From positions 1,302,001 to 1,366,000 of the forward strand of contig NZ_CP014839.1 of the NCBI RefSeq assembly GCF_001931675.1: a DNA stretch of 64,000 bases, written 5' to 3'. A model generated the notes under the pieces. That model made no database searches and was not told the DNA's origin. It worked only from the letters and a program-made list of their open reading frames with translations. Both the position numbers and the translations under genes were made by a program. Below, one piece after another: positions 25,882 through 35,484 of this stretch (positions are counted from its first letter, which is position 1; each line of letters begins with the position of its first letter). This DNA is from Pandoraea thiooxydans (GTDB taxonomy: Bacteria; Pseudomonadota; Gammaproteobacteria; Burkholderiales; Burkholderiaceae).

Positions 25882-28218
25882 TTATTCGCTGACGACGTAC
25901 GTGTAGAGGCGCACGCTGCCGTCGTCCATCGTCTTGCGATAGATGCCCTGGATCTCGTTTTCGAAACCGGGAAAGCGGTTGCCGGCGGCCTCGAACATGC
26001 GGAAATAATCCAGCATCGGCGCGGCGCGATCGTCATAGCGCTCGCCCGGTACCACCACGCCTATGCCGGGCGGATACACCAATGCCAGGGTCGCCGCGAT
26101 GCGCCCGCCGATCTGGTCGATCGGCAGCAGCTCGACGTTGTTGCGCACCAGTTCATGCATCGCGTCCTGCGGCGTGAGCGCCGCCGTGGGGAAATGCTGT
26201 GGGCGAAATTGCGCGCGCTGCAGGGCGCTGACGTCGCGCTCGCGATAGAACCGATGCATCTCGCCGCACAGGTCGCGCAGCCTGACGCCCGCATAGCGCG
26301 CGCGATGGGCCGCGACGAACGCCGGAATCACCTCATCGAGCCGCGCGTTGTCGTCGTGCAGCTGCTTGAAGCTCACCAGTGCCGACAGCAGCGTTCCGGC
26401 CTTGCTCGACTCCAGCCCGGGCGTGAGAAGAAAAAGAATGCTGTTGAGGTCGTTTTTCTCCGGCACGATGCGTTTTTCGCGCAGAAACTCCGCCACGATC
26501 GACGCCGGGATGCCGTGCTCCTCGTAGGCGCCGCTGCGGCGGTCAAAGCCCGGCGTGAACAGGGTCAGCTTGTTCGGGTCGGTCATGGCGTAACCGGGGG
26601 CGAGTTGCCCGAAGCCATGCCACGCCTGGCCGGGGGCGAGCGCCCAATGGCGCGCGTCGCTGGCGAGCTCGTCGGTGGCGGCGTCTTCCCAGCGCATCGC
26701 GCGCCCACGAACCTCGACCATATCGGGCACGAACGGATCGAAGAACCAGCGCCGCGCGGGATCGCTTTCCTGCGCCTCATAGCCGTGCCGCAGCGCGCGG
26801 ATTTTCTTGCGCATCTCGATCCCCAGCCGGATCGTGTCGTCCCACAACGCCTGGCCGCCTCGGCCTTTCATCATTTGCGCGCCGACGTCGAGCGAGGCGA
26901 AAAGCGGATAGAACGGCGAGGTCGACGAGTGCTGCATGAAACTTTCATTGAAGCGCCGATGGCTGACACGGCGGCGCTGGTCGGCGAGATGGCTGTCTCT
27001 GACGTGAATTTGCGATGCCTGCGAAAAGCCGGCAAGCTGCTTGTGGGTCGATTGCGTGGCGATGATGCCGGGCGAGTCGGCATCGAGTCCCTCGATGCCC
27101 ATCGCAAAGCAGCCCTTGAACAGCGGGTGGAATTTCATGAAACCGGCCCACGCCTCGTCGAACACGATGTATTCGCAAAGCGGGCCCAGCTTTTCGACGA
27201 TCGTCTGCGCGTTGTAGATCGTGCCGTCATAGGTGCATTGCTCGATGACCGCGACCCGGAACGGCCGCTTGCGCTCCCAATGGTGCGGATCCTTGACCAG
27301 CGGGTTGTTGCGGATGCTATCTCGAATGCGCTGTTCGTCCAGGGCATCGAAGTCGATCGGGCCGATCAAACCGTGCGGGTTGCGCGCGGTCGGCAGATAG
27401 ATCGGAATGCCGCCGCCGAGCAGCAAGGCGCCGTGGTGGGCCGCCTTGTGGTTGTTGCGGTCGAACAGCACCAGATCGCCTGGCGCCACCAGCGCCGTCA
27501 GGGCGATCTTGTTCGAGGTCGACGTACCGTTGAGCACGAAATACGTGCGTTCGGCGCCGAAGATCTCCGCCGCGGCTTTTTGCGCGGCCAGCGCAGGACC
27601 CTCGTGCACCAGCAGATCACCCAGTTCCACTACCGAGTTGTCGAGATCGTTGCGAAACACCTGCTCGCCCAAGTGTTTGACGAAAGCCCGCCCGATCGGG
27701 CTTTTCTGATAGAAGACGCCGCCGTTGTGACCGGGGCACGTCCACATCTGGTTGGCCTGATCCGCATAGTCAACCATGGCGCCGAAAAACGGCGTCTTGA
27801 GGGTCTCGGCGTAGGTTCGCAAATGGCTGGCCAGATTGCGTGCGACGAACTCCGGCGTGTCTTCTTCCAAAAACACATAGCCGGTCACTTGTCCCAGCAC
27901 GCCAACCGGCACTTCCTCGAGCCGGTGGCGCTCCACCAGGATGAAGATCGGCATGTCGAGCCCGCGTTCGCGGATGAACCGCACGAGGGTCTCGACCTCC
28001 GCTTCCGATTCGCTCAACGACCACTCAACGATCATGCATCCGATACTGGCGTCGCTGCGGATCGTCGACCGCGCCTCGTCGGTGCTCGCCGCGAGGGCGG
28101 TGGCAAAACCCAGGCGCTCGAGTTCGACCACGATGTGGCGCAAACGCTGCGATGGCAGCGTCGATGGCACGGGCATTGAGCAGCAAAACAGGAAGCCGAA
28201 CATTTGTTCGTATCGCAT
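25882..28218 (-). CDS. Orn/Lys/Arg decarboxylase, ornithine decarboxylase-like
   Basis: 778-residue fold-type I PLP decarboxylase with an N-terminal wing/receiver-like domain (about 1-125), PLP domain and C-terminal domain. The PLP lysine is in TQSTHKQLAGFSQASQIH; PGDLVLFDRNNHK and TSPFYPLFASLDV resemble E. coli SpeC/SpeF more than AdiA or LdcI, so ornithine is the likeliest substrate (inference). Product would be putrescine, using a proton. ATG 28216-28218 has GGAG upstream. It lies between arcD and arcA, so it probably takes ornithine released by ArcB. Confidence 0.85.
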   Translation of the reverse strand: MRYEQMFGFLFCCSMPVPSTLPSQRLRHIVVELERLGFATALAASTDEARSTIRSDASIGCMIVEWSLSESEAEVETLVRFIRERGLDMPIFILVERHRLEEVPVGVLGQVTGYVFLEEDTPEFVARNLASHLRTYAETLKTPFFGAMVDYADQANQMWTCPGHNGGVFYQKSPIGRAFVKHLGEQVFRNDLDNSVVELGDLLVHEGPALAAQKAAAEIFGAERTYFVLNGTSTSNKIALTALVAPGDLVLFDRNNHKAAHHGALLLGGGIPIYLPTARNPHGLIGPIDFDALDEQRIRDSIRNNPLVKDPHHWERKRPFRVAVIEQCTYDGTIYNAQTIVEKLGPLCEYIVFDEAWAGFMKFHPLFKGCFAMGIEGLDADSPGIIATQSTHKQLAGFSQASQIHVRDSHLADQRRRVSHRRFNESFMQHSSTSPFYPLFASLDVGAQMMKGRGGQALWDDTIRLGIEMRKKIRALRHGYEAQESDPARRWFFDPFVPDMVEVRGRAMRWEDAATDELASDARHWALAPGQAWHGFGQLAPGYAMTDPNKLTLFTPGFDRRSGAYEEHGIPASIVAEFLREKRIVPEKNDLNSILFLLTPGLESSKAGTLLSALVSFKQLHDDNARLDEVIPAFVAAHRARYAGVRLRDLCGEMHRFYRERDVSALQRAQFRPQHFPTAALTPQDAMHELVRNNVELLPIDQIGGRIAATLALVYPPGIGVVVPGERYDDRAAPMLDYFRMFEAAGNRFPGFENEIQGIYRKTMDDGSVRLYTYVVSE

Positions 28219-28266
28219 CGGTGACTCCAGGAGACGGCGCGCCCGGCGCAATGCCGGGCGCGCGGT

Positions 28267-29754
28267 TTAGCTGATCTTGACGACGCCGCGCGCGAACAGC
28301 ACGATCGCTGCGATCGCCAGCACCACGAGAGCGGCCGCGATCAAGGCTTCCCGGCGGTTGAACGTCGGCTCGCCGGGCGCATGCTCGCGCCGCGCCCACC
28401 AGAACACCGGGAGACCGAGCGCAAACAGAATCGTTGACATCAGGATGAATTGAGGGCCCGCGGCGTAGAGCAGCCACACGGCGTACAAGGTGCCGAACAC
28501 GCCGGTCCAGATCGACTCGCGCGCGGTTTCTCCCGCGCTTGCGTGATAGCGTGCTTGCGAAGCGTAGCGCCAGAGAAAGGCGGTGCTGGCCAGATACGGC
28601 GGCAGGATCATAACGCCCGTGATCGAGATCAGCCAGATCCACGCGTTATGGGCAAACAGCACGACGAACACCGCCAACTGCATCGTCAGGCTCGATATCC
28701 ACAGCGACGGCGCCGCGGCATGATGCCTGTTTTCGCGGGCCAGGAACTTGGGGAAAACGCCGCCCTTGGCACCCTCGAACGGCAGCTCCGCCACCAGAAT
28801 GGTCCAGGCCAGCCAGCAGCTGAGCAGCGACATCATCAGCGCGCCGGCAATGAACGTTGCCCCCCAGTTGCCCACCGCCGCCTTGAGCACATAGGCTGCC
28901 GACGGTGACGCGAGGCCCGCGAGCTGGGCCTGGTGCATCAGGCCGAACGGCAGCGCCGAGAGCAGGAAATAAAGCACGGTGCAGACCGTGAGTCCGAGAA
29001 AGGTCGCAATACCCACTTGCGACGACTTCTCGGCGCGATCCGATACGACCACCGCACCCTCGATGCCGATGAAGACCCACAGCGTGACGAGCATCGTGCT
29101 CTTGACCTGGCCGAGCAGGCTGCCAAGGTGTTGCTGATGCCCCCAGAAATCGAAGGAAAACATGCCGGCCTTGATTGCGACGGCCATCGCGCACAGCGCT
29201 ACGGTGATGGTGCCGATGTTCAGTACGCTCGAAATCACGTTAAGGATGGCCGCGCGCTTGACCCCGGAGAGCACGACGAAATTCATTACCCAGATCAGTG
29301 CGGAGGCCCCGACGATCGACGGCCAGTTGCTGCCGCTTTTGAAAATCGGGAAAAAATACCCGACTGTCTGCATAAACAGCACCGCGAAGGCGACGTTGCC
29401 GAACGCGGCCGAGAGCCAGTAACCCCAGGCCATTTCGAAGCCGGCCAACGATCCGAACCCTTCTTTCGCATACGAATAGATGCCGGCCTTCAGATCGGGC
29501 CGCTTGTCGGCCAGCGTGCGGAATGTGTTGGACAAAAAGAACATGCCGACCAACGTAATCGCCCAGGCAATGACGACCGCACCGAGTCCGGCACCTTGCG
29601 CCATGTTCTGCGGCAGATTGAACGCGCCGCCGCCGATCATCGACGCGATGACCACGCCAGTGAGAAGGGGCAGCCCCAGTCGGCGCGTCTTCGGTTGCGA
29701 TATCGATGCGGGTTTCGCATCGGCTTTAGTCAACAGATCCTGAGGAATAGCCAT
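28267..29754 (-). CDS. arcD: Arginine/ornithine antiporter-type APC transporter
   Basis: 495 residues, 12-13 membrane segments, APC basic amino acid antiporter group: MIGGGAFNLPQNMAQGAG, KAGIYSYAKEGFGSLAGFEM and WVFIGIEGAVVVSDRAE match ArcD/LysI-like exchangers. First gene of a five-gene, same-strand arc cluster; exchanges external arginine for internal ornithine (possibly putrescine, given the adjacent decarboxylase). An FNR-type box lies 138 bp upstream. Confidence 0.9.
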   Translation of the reverse strand: MAIPQDLLTKADAKPASISQPKTRRLGLPLLTGVVIASMIGGGAFNLPQNMAQGAGLGAVVIAWAITLVGMFFLSNTFRTLADKRPDLKAGIYSYAKEGFGSLAGFEMAWGYWLSAAFGNVAFAVLFMQTVGYFFPIFKSGSNWPSIVGASALIWVMNFVVLSGVKRAAILNVISSVLNIGTITVALCAMAVAIKAGMFSFDFWGHQQHLGSLLGQVKSTMLVTLWVFIGIEGAVVVSDRAEKSSQVGIATFLGLTVCTVLYFLLSALPFGLMHQAQLAGLASPSAAYVLKAAVGNWGATFIAGALMMSLLSCWLAWTILVAELPFEGAKGGVFPKFLARENRHHAAAPSLWISSLTMQLAVFVVLFAHNAWIWLISITGVMILPPYLASTAFLWRYASQARYHASAGETARESIWTGVFGTLYAVWLLYAAGPQFILMSTILFALGLPVFWWARREHAPGEPTFNRREALIAAALVVLAIAAIVLFARGVVKIS

Positions 29755-29891
29755 GATTCGATCTCCAACCGATTATTTCGAGAGGTGCCACAGGCGTGGT
29801 GCGTGATCGCAATTGAGGCGCGCTGGAAAAAAGCAAAGCGCTTCCCGGCGTTCGAGTGCGTCAAGCGTATCGCCGCGATCTCCAGGCCTGC

Positions 29892-29905
29892 TTGATATTT
29901 GTCAA
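29892..29905 (-). promoter_or_regulatory. FNR/ANR-type box upstream of the arc operon
   Basis: TTGATATTTGTCAA fits TTGAY-N4-RTCAA. A weak -10, TACGCT (29864-29869, minus strand), lies 32 bp from the box centre. ANR activation of arcDABC under low oxygen is established in Pseudomonas aeruginosa; here it is inferred from site and context. The 299-bp region 29755-30053 holds no gene. Confidence 0.65.
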
Positions 29906-30053
29906 TGAAATAACGGGTTGGTCTCGGCGTGAGAGAAAGGCGCACGCCGCTGTGAACTATCGAAATAGGATCGGATAACCGATTTATTTGATTCTATTTA
30001 TATCGTTATCCGTAGCAAATGAATGCGATGGAAGCGTCTCTTGCGGGCGTGCT

Positions 30054-31538
30054 TCATTCCGATTCATTGACACGCGACAGCGGCGCCGCGACTTCCTCCA
30101 GTGGGCGGCGCTCGGCGTCGAGACCCCAGCGTGCTTCGATGAGCGCGGCGGCCACCATGAGCGCCGCGCCGACCAGGTAACCGGTGAAAACGTCGCCCCG
30201 TTGATGGGTGGCGATCAGATGGCCGAATACGGCGGGGCCGGCGATGCCGCCCAGCGCGGTGCCGAACGCGTAGAACACGGCGATCGCCAGTGCGCGGATT
30301 TCCAGCGGGAACGATTCGCTCACCGTCAGGTAGGCCGAGCTGGCGGCTGCCGAGGCGAAGAAGAAGATCACCATCCAGGCGATCGTCTGCGTCGTCAGCG
30401 TGAGCCAGTGCTGGGCGAACAGGTAGCCGCTGAGCGCCAGCAGCACGCCGGAGAGCGCGTAGGTCAGGGTGATCATGGTGCGGCGGCCGAGCACGTCGAA
30501 CAACCGGCCGAGCACCAGCGGGCCCAGAAAATTACCCAGCGCGAAGGGCAGCAGATACCAGCCGACGCGCGCACCCGGCACGCCGTAGAAATCGGTCAGC
30601 ACCAGCGCATAAGTGAAAAAGATCGCGTTGTAGCAGAACGCCTGCGCGCTCATCAGCGACAGGCCCACCAGCGCGCGGCGGCGATGGCGTCGAAGCAGCA
30701 CGTCGAATACCTCGCGCAGCGGCGTATGGCCGCGCGCGCGCAATCGCAGGCGTGTCGCCGGCGTCTGGTCCCACACGTGGCCGGCACCGCGCAAGCGGGT
30801 CTCGATGCCGTCGACGATGGTGTGGGCGCGCGCCTGCTCGCCGCGCAGCACCAGCCAGCGCGGGCTTTCCGGGATCCACGCGCGCATCGGCAGGATCACC
30901 AGCGCGAGCGCCGCGCCCAGCAGGAAGCAGGCGCGCCAGCCCCAGTCGGGCGGCAGCGCGCCGGGCGCCAGCAGCACCAGCGAGCCGGCCGCGCCCAGGC
31001 CCGCGCCGACCCAGAAGGTGCCGTTGATCGCCAGGTCGGTCCAGCCGCGCACGCGTGCCGGCGTGAATTCCTGAATGGTCGAATTGATCGCCGCATACTC
31101 GCCGCCGATCCCGGCGCCGGTCAAAAAGCGGAACGCGATGAAGCTCGCGAAGCTCCACGACAAAGCGGTGGCCGCGGTAGCCGCCAGATACAGCGTGAGG
31201 GTGACGAAGAACAGTTTGCGCCGCCCGAGCCGGTCGGTGAGCCAACCGAAGCCCAGCGCGCCGAGCACCGCGCCGGTGATATAGGCGCTGCCGGTCAGGC
31301 CGATCTGGGTATTGCTCAGATGCAGGGCGGGGCTGGTGCGCAAGGCGCTGGCCACCGCACCGGCCAGTGTCACCTCGAGACCGTCGAGCAGCCATGTGAT
31401 GCCCAGCGCGACGACGATCAGCCGGTGAAAGCGGCCCCACGGCAAACGGTCGAGCCGTGCGGGCAGGTCTGTGTCGATGATGCCCGAGGGGCGCGGGGAT
31501 GCGCTTCGGGACTTGGAGTGCGGCACGTGCGGGGGCAT
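30054..31538 (-). CDS. MFS transporter
   Basis: 494 residues, 12 predicted membrane segments, sugar-porter/SV2-like group of the major facilitator superfamily. The GWLTDRLGRRKLFF loop (between helices 2 and 3), RFLTGAGIGGEYAAINS, and the repeated GRLFDVLGRRTMI in the second half are the MFS signatures. Long charged N-terminus. Substrate unknown. Lies 129 bp downstream of another MFS gene on the same strand. Confidence 0.88.
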   Translation of the reverse strand: MPPHVPHSKSRSASPRPSGIIDTDLPARLDRLPWGRFHRLIVVALGITWLLDGLEVTLAGAVASALRTSPALHLSNTQIGLTGSAYITGAVLGALGFGWLTDRLGRRKLFFVTLTLYLAATAATALSWSFASFIAFRFLTGAGIGGEYAAINSTIQEFTPARVRGWTDLAINGTFWVGAGLGAAGSLVLLAPGALPPDWGWRACFLLGAALALVILPMRAWIPESPRWLVLRGEQARAHTIVDGIETRLRGAGHVWDQTPATRLRLRARGHTPLREVFDVLLRRHRRRALVGLSLMSAQAFCYNAIFFTYALVLTDFYGVPGARVGWYLLPFALGNFLGPLVLGRLFDVLGRRTMITLTYALSGVLLALSGYLFAQHWLTLTTQTIAWMVIFFFASAAASSAYLTVSESFPLEIRALAIAVFYAFGTALGGIAGPAVFGHLIATHQRGDVFTGYLVGAALMVAAALIEARWGLDAERRPLEEVAAPLSRVNESE

Positions 31539-31667
31539 CGGTCTGCTCGAAGCGGCCGGCGTGACCGGCCATCGAACACGATGATAACAACCCGCGTCGG
31601 CAACGGCCGCCCGAGGGCGGCCGGCCCATCGTTGGCGGCAACCCGCTGGCGCGGGCCGCCGTCGCCT

Positions 31668-33014
31668 TCAGTCAGGCATGCCGGCGCCGCGCGTCTCGGG
31701 CAGGAACCACGGCAGGAAAATGCCCAGCACGTAGACCGAACCCATCGCCAGCGCCGCATGCGAGACGCCGCCGAACGATTTGATCATGGTCCCGGCAATG
31801 ATCGGGAACACCCAGGCGATCAAGCGCGCCGCGTTGAACACAAAACTGATCGCGGTCGAGCGCACGGTGCTGGTGAACAGTTCGCACGGATAAATGGCCA
31901 TCCACACATAGGCGCAGCCCAGCGTGAAGAAGCCGTTGATCGGCGCGATGATCATCATCGCCTCGACGCTGCTGGTCATCTTGTAGGTGACGATCGTGGT
32001 GGCCAGCGCGCCGATGAAAGTCAGCGACAGGAAGGTGCGACGGCCAATCGCGTCGACGATGAAGCCCGCGATCATGTAGGCGACGATGGCGCCCACGGTG
32101 TACGAGATCGACACCTTCGAGCCCCATGACACCGGATTGGCCACGCCTTCGGCCTTGGCCAGTGCGATGGAGTAGCCCGGCAGCCAACTGGAGATGGCCC
32201 ACCAGCCGACCGTCGTGACGATCGACAGCACCAGCAGGATCACCGTGCGGCGCAGCGCTTCGCGCTCGGTGAACAATTGCGTCAGCGTGAACGGGCGCTT
32301 GCCGGAGGCCGTTGCGGCGCTCGGCTCGGCGCCGGTCGCACCCCAGCGCTTTTCGCGCACTGCGCGTTGCCATTTTTCCGACTCGTTGATGCCGCGCCGC
32401 AGGTACAGCACCGCGAAGGCCGGCAGCGCGCCCAGTACGAACATCAGACGCCAGGTTTCGGCGCCCATCGGATGCGTGCTCGACAGCGCATACCAGGCCA
32501 CCGCGGCGATCAGCGTGCCCCAGCCGAAGCCCGATTGCAGGAAGCCGGCGCCCTTGGCGCGCGCCCGCTCGGGCCAGGTTTCAGACAGCAGCGCGATGCC
32601 GGTGCTCCACTCGCTGCCCATCGCCAGGCCGGTCAGGAAACGCAGCGAGCACAGCACCCAGAAACTCTGCGAAAAGGCGGTCAGGCCCGAGAACATCGCA
32701 TACAGGAAAACCGACCACAGCATCATGCGCTTGCGCCCGACGTAGTCGGCCAGGATGCCGCCGACCAGGCCGCCCACGCCCCAGCCCAGCAGCGTGATGC
32801 CGATCACCGTGCCGGCATAGATCGTCGGCGAGGCCGCCTGTGCCGGCGTGAGCACCGAATGCAGCATCGGCCCGAGTACGACAACGAGCGCCAGCGCCTC
32901 GTAGCCATCGAAAATCCAGCCCAGAAAGCTGGCCTTGAGCACGCGCCAGTGCATTGCCGTGAGGCCGCTGTTCCAGCGCGAGCCGGCGCCTGCCGCCAAT
33001 TGTCCTTGTTCCAT
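31668..33014 (-). CDS. MFS transporter (sialate/aromatic acid porter-like)
   Basis: 448 residues. SFLGWIFDGYEALALVVVLGP at helix 1, ADYVGRKRMMLWSV after helix 2 and RFLTGLAMGSEWSTGIALLSE in helix 4 are typical of MFS carriers of organic or aromatic acids. Start ATG 33012-33014 with AAGGAGA upstream. It follows the second Old Yellow Enzyme gene on the same strand (81 bp), so it may import that enzyme's substrate (inference). Confidence 0.88.
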   Translation of the reverse strand: MEQGQLAAGAGSRWNSGLTAMHWRVLKASFLGWIFDGYEALALVVVLGPMLHSVLTPAQAASPTIYAGTVIGITLLGWGVGGLVGGILADYVGRKRMMLWSVFLYAMFSGLTAFSQSFWVLCSLRFLTGLAMGSEWSTGIALLSETWPERARAKGAGFLQSGFGWGTLIAAVAWYALSSTHPMGAETWRLMFVLGALPAFAVLYLRRGINESEKWQRAVREKRWGATGAEPSAATASGKRPFTLTQLFTEREALRRTVILLVLSIVTTVGWWAISSWLPGYSIALAKAEGVANPVSWGSKVSISYTVGAIVAYMIAGFIVDAIGRRTFLSLTFIGALATTIVTYKMTSSVEAMMIIAPINGFFTLGCAYVWMAIYPCELFTSTVRSTAISFVFNAARLIAWVFPIIAGTMIKSFGGVSHAALAMGSVYVLGIFLPWFLPETRGAGMPD

Positions 33015-33094
33015 GAATGTCTCCTTCGTCGTTCCTGCTGGTGATACGGTGAATCGGTGTGGCTGCGATGCTACGCCGGTTTGGTTTACTGCGA

Positions 33095-34210
33095 TTAACG
33101 TTGCCCGAATGATGCGCCGTCGAACACGCGCGAGGTCCCGCGCGGCTCGCAGCGCCAGTACTGCGGCGGCGCCTTGAGCGTGGCGCCCAGCGCGGCCGCG
33201 GCGTGCCATGGCCAGCGCGGATCCCACAGGATGGCTCGCGCCAGCGCGACGAGGTCGGCGTCGCCGTCGCGAATCGCCTGGTCGGCGCGCTGCGCATCGG
33301 TGATCAGACCGACGCCGATGGTCGGCATGCCGACCGCTTCGCGCACGGCGCGGGCGAACGGCATCTGGTAGTGCGGCCCGAGCGCAATCTGCTGGCGCGG
33401 CGAGACGCCGCCCGTGGACACGTCGATCCAGTCGCAGCCTCGCTCGCGCAGGCGCTGGGCCAGCTCGATGGTTTGCGTCAGGTCCCAGCCGCCATCGACC
33501 CAGTCGGTGGCCGACACGCGCACGCCCAGCGGCTTGCCGGCGGGCCAGACGGCACGCACGGCATCGAACACTTCGAGCGGAAAGCGCATGCGGTTCTCGA
33601 GCGAGCCGCCGTATTCGTCGCCGCGCTGGTTGGCCAGCGGCGAGAGAAACTGGTGCAGCAAATAGCCATGCGCGAAATGCAGTTCCACGGCGGCCAGATC
33701 CAGGCGGGCCGCGCGCCGCGCGCTGGCGACGAACGCCTCGCGAACGCGCGCCAGTCCAGCGCGGTCGAGCTCGGCCGGGAGCTCCTCGCCATCGTTGTGC
33801 GCCAGCGCCGAGGGTCCGTAGGTTTGCCAGCCGCCCTGGGCCGACGGGATCAACTTGCCGGCCCGCCAGGGCGGCTCGCTCGATGCCTTGCGTCCGGCAT
33901 GGCACAGCTGGATGCCGATCGGCATAGCGCTGAATTCACGCACTTCCTCGAGCACCTTGGCGAGCGCCTGCTCGTTGGCGTCGGAATACAGGCCCAGGCA
34001 GAACGGCGTGATGCGCCCGGCGGCTTCCACCGCGGTGGCCTCGAGCAGCAACAGGGCGGCGCCGCTGAGCGACAGATTGCCGATGTGCGTGCGATGCCAG
34101 GCGCTGGCCGAGCCGTCGAGCGCGCTGTATTGGCACATTGGGCTGATGACGATACGGTTCTCGAGCTTGAGCGGCCCGAGTTCAAACGGCGAAAAAAGTG
34201 GTGCGCTCAT
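33095..34210 (-). CDS. NADH:flavin oxidoreductase, second Old Yellow Enzyme
   Basis: 371 residues, paralogue of the 1033-2148 product. Conserved IVISPMCQYSA with the class Cys at about residue 26, CHAGRKASSEPPW, LHFAHGYLLHQFLSPLAN and DEYGGSLENRMRF. ATG 34208-34210; upstream in-frame extension to 34276 reads as non-coding. Upstream and divergent is a LysR regulator (34485) that probably controls this gene and the MFS gene after it. Confidence 0.92.
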   Translation of the reverse strand: MSAPLFSPFELGPLKLENRIVISPMCQYSALDGSASAWHRTHIGNLSLSGAALLLLEATAVEAAGRITPFCLGLYSDANEQALAKVLEEVREFSAMPIGIQLCHAGRKASSEPPWRAGKLIPSAQGGWQTYGPSALAHNDGEELPAELDRAGLARVREAFVASARRAARLDLAAVELHFAHGYLLHQFLSPLANQRGDEYGGSLENRMRFPLEVFDAVRAVWPAGKPLGVRVSATDWVDGGWDLTQTIELAQRLRERGCDWIDVSTGGVSPRQQIALGPHYQMPFARAVREAVGMPTIGVGLITDAQRADQAIRDGDADLVALARAILWDPRWPWHAAAALGATLKAPPQYWRCEPRGTSRVFDGASFGQR

Positions 34211-34484
34211 CAAAAAACGAATTCCTCGTGCACGGCGAATGAAGTTCCATGGCATTCGGACCGGCTCGCCGGGCACGCGGGCGCGAGAGGCGGGACAAAG
34301 CCGCCGCGCCGACTTAGAATCGTATTACGCGATGCTCGGCGCATCCTGGCCGATGCGCTAACGCCCATAAGGATGGGGATTGCCGAGCGTTTTGGGAACT
34401 TCTCAATGTTCAATGCAGCCATCGCCGTCCGCGATGGCGCGCATCGTAAATTTCTACGGGAAAACCCGCATCGGAGGAGTAAAA

Positions 34485-35411
34485 ATGCGCATGGGAACCG
34501 ATCGCCCGCTGCGTTTCGACATGGAATCGCTGCGCATTTTCGTGGCGGTCGTCGAGGAGGGCAGCATCGCCGCCGCCTCGGTGCGCACGCATCTGGTCGC
34601 CTCGGCGGTCAGCAAGCGCGTCTCAGACCTGGAGAGCGACGCCGGCACGCTGCTGCTGTATCGCCACAGCCGCGGGGTCCAGGCCACGCCGGCCGGCGAG
34701 GCGCTCTATCGCCATGCCCGGCGCATGATCGAACATCTGCAGCAGATCGCCGACGAGTTGTCCGAATACTCGGAAGGCCTGCGCGGCCATACCCGCATCT
34801 ATGTCAACTTCACGGCGATGGTTCAGTATCTGCCCGGGCCGCTGCATTCGTTTTTGCGCGCCAACCCGGAAGTACGCGTCGACATGGTCGAGAAGCGCAG
34901 CGACGAAGTGGTGCAGGCGATTGCCAGCGGCATCGCCGATCTGGGGCTATGTTCGGCCACGCCCGGCACGTTGGGCGACCTGCAGTGGCGGCCCTACAGT
35001 ACCGACACGCTGGTGCTGATCGTGCCGCCCGACCATCGCCTGGCGACGCGCTCGAGCATCGAGTTCGCCGAGGCGCTCGACGACGAGTTCGTCAGCATGC
35101 AGCACGGCACCTCGATCTCCAAGCTATGCCGCGCCGCGGCCGAGCGCAGCGGCAAGCGCCTGCGTGTGCGCATCGAGGTGACCAGCTTCGAGGGGGTGCG
35201 CAATATGGTCGGCGCCGGTCTCGGGCTCGGCGTGCTGCCCGAAGACAGCGTACGGCCCTATCTTCACTCCGCGCCGTTGCGCGTCGTGAAACTCGAAGAC
35301 CCGTGGGCAATGCGGCCGCTGCTGCTGCTCGCGCGCAATTTCGAGACGCTGCCGCTGCCCGCGCGCATGCTCGTCGATCATCTCGAACAGGCGCGCAAGC
35401 GGGCCTCTTAG
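34485..35411 (+). CDS. LysR-family transcriptional regulator
   Basis: 308 residues. N-terminal HTH (FDMESLRIFVAVVEEGSIAAA, SAVSKRVSDLESDAGTLLLYR) and periplasmic-binding-like effector domain (SGIADLGLCSATPG). GGAGGAG at 34473-34479 fixes the ATG at 34485. 274 bp separate it from the divergent Old Yellow Enzyme gene, its likely target. Confidence 0.92.
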   Translation: MRMGTDRPLRFDMESLRIFVAVVEEGSIAAASVRTHLVASAVSKRVSDLESDAGTLLLYRHSRGVQATPAGEALYRHARRMIEHLQQIADELSEYSEGLRGHTRIYVNFTAMVQYLPGPLHSFLRANPEVRVDMVEKRSDEVVQAIASGIADLGLCSATPGTLGDLQWRPYSTDTLVLIVPPDHRLATRSSIEFAEALDDEFVSMQHGTSISKLCRAAAERSGKRLRVRIEVTSFEGVRNMVGAGLGLGVLPEDSVRPYLHSAPLRVVKLEDPWAMRPLLLLARNFETLPLPARMLVDHLEQARKRAS

Positions 35412-35484
35412 TGAGGTTCTTTCATATGCGGATCAGCCGCCACGAGTGCAGTGCGCGCCTCGTGGCCGGCAGGGACGGATCGCC

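Noticed and set aside
25789-28179. 796-codon open frame antisense to the ornithine decarboxylase gene
   Set aside because: Same composition artefact; the opposite strand has all catalytic motifs of a PLP decarboxylase.
29988-32129. 713-codon open frame opposite the MFS genes
   Set aside because: No motif, extreme Arg/Gln/Ala content, crosses the real gene boundaries.
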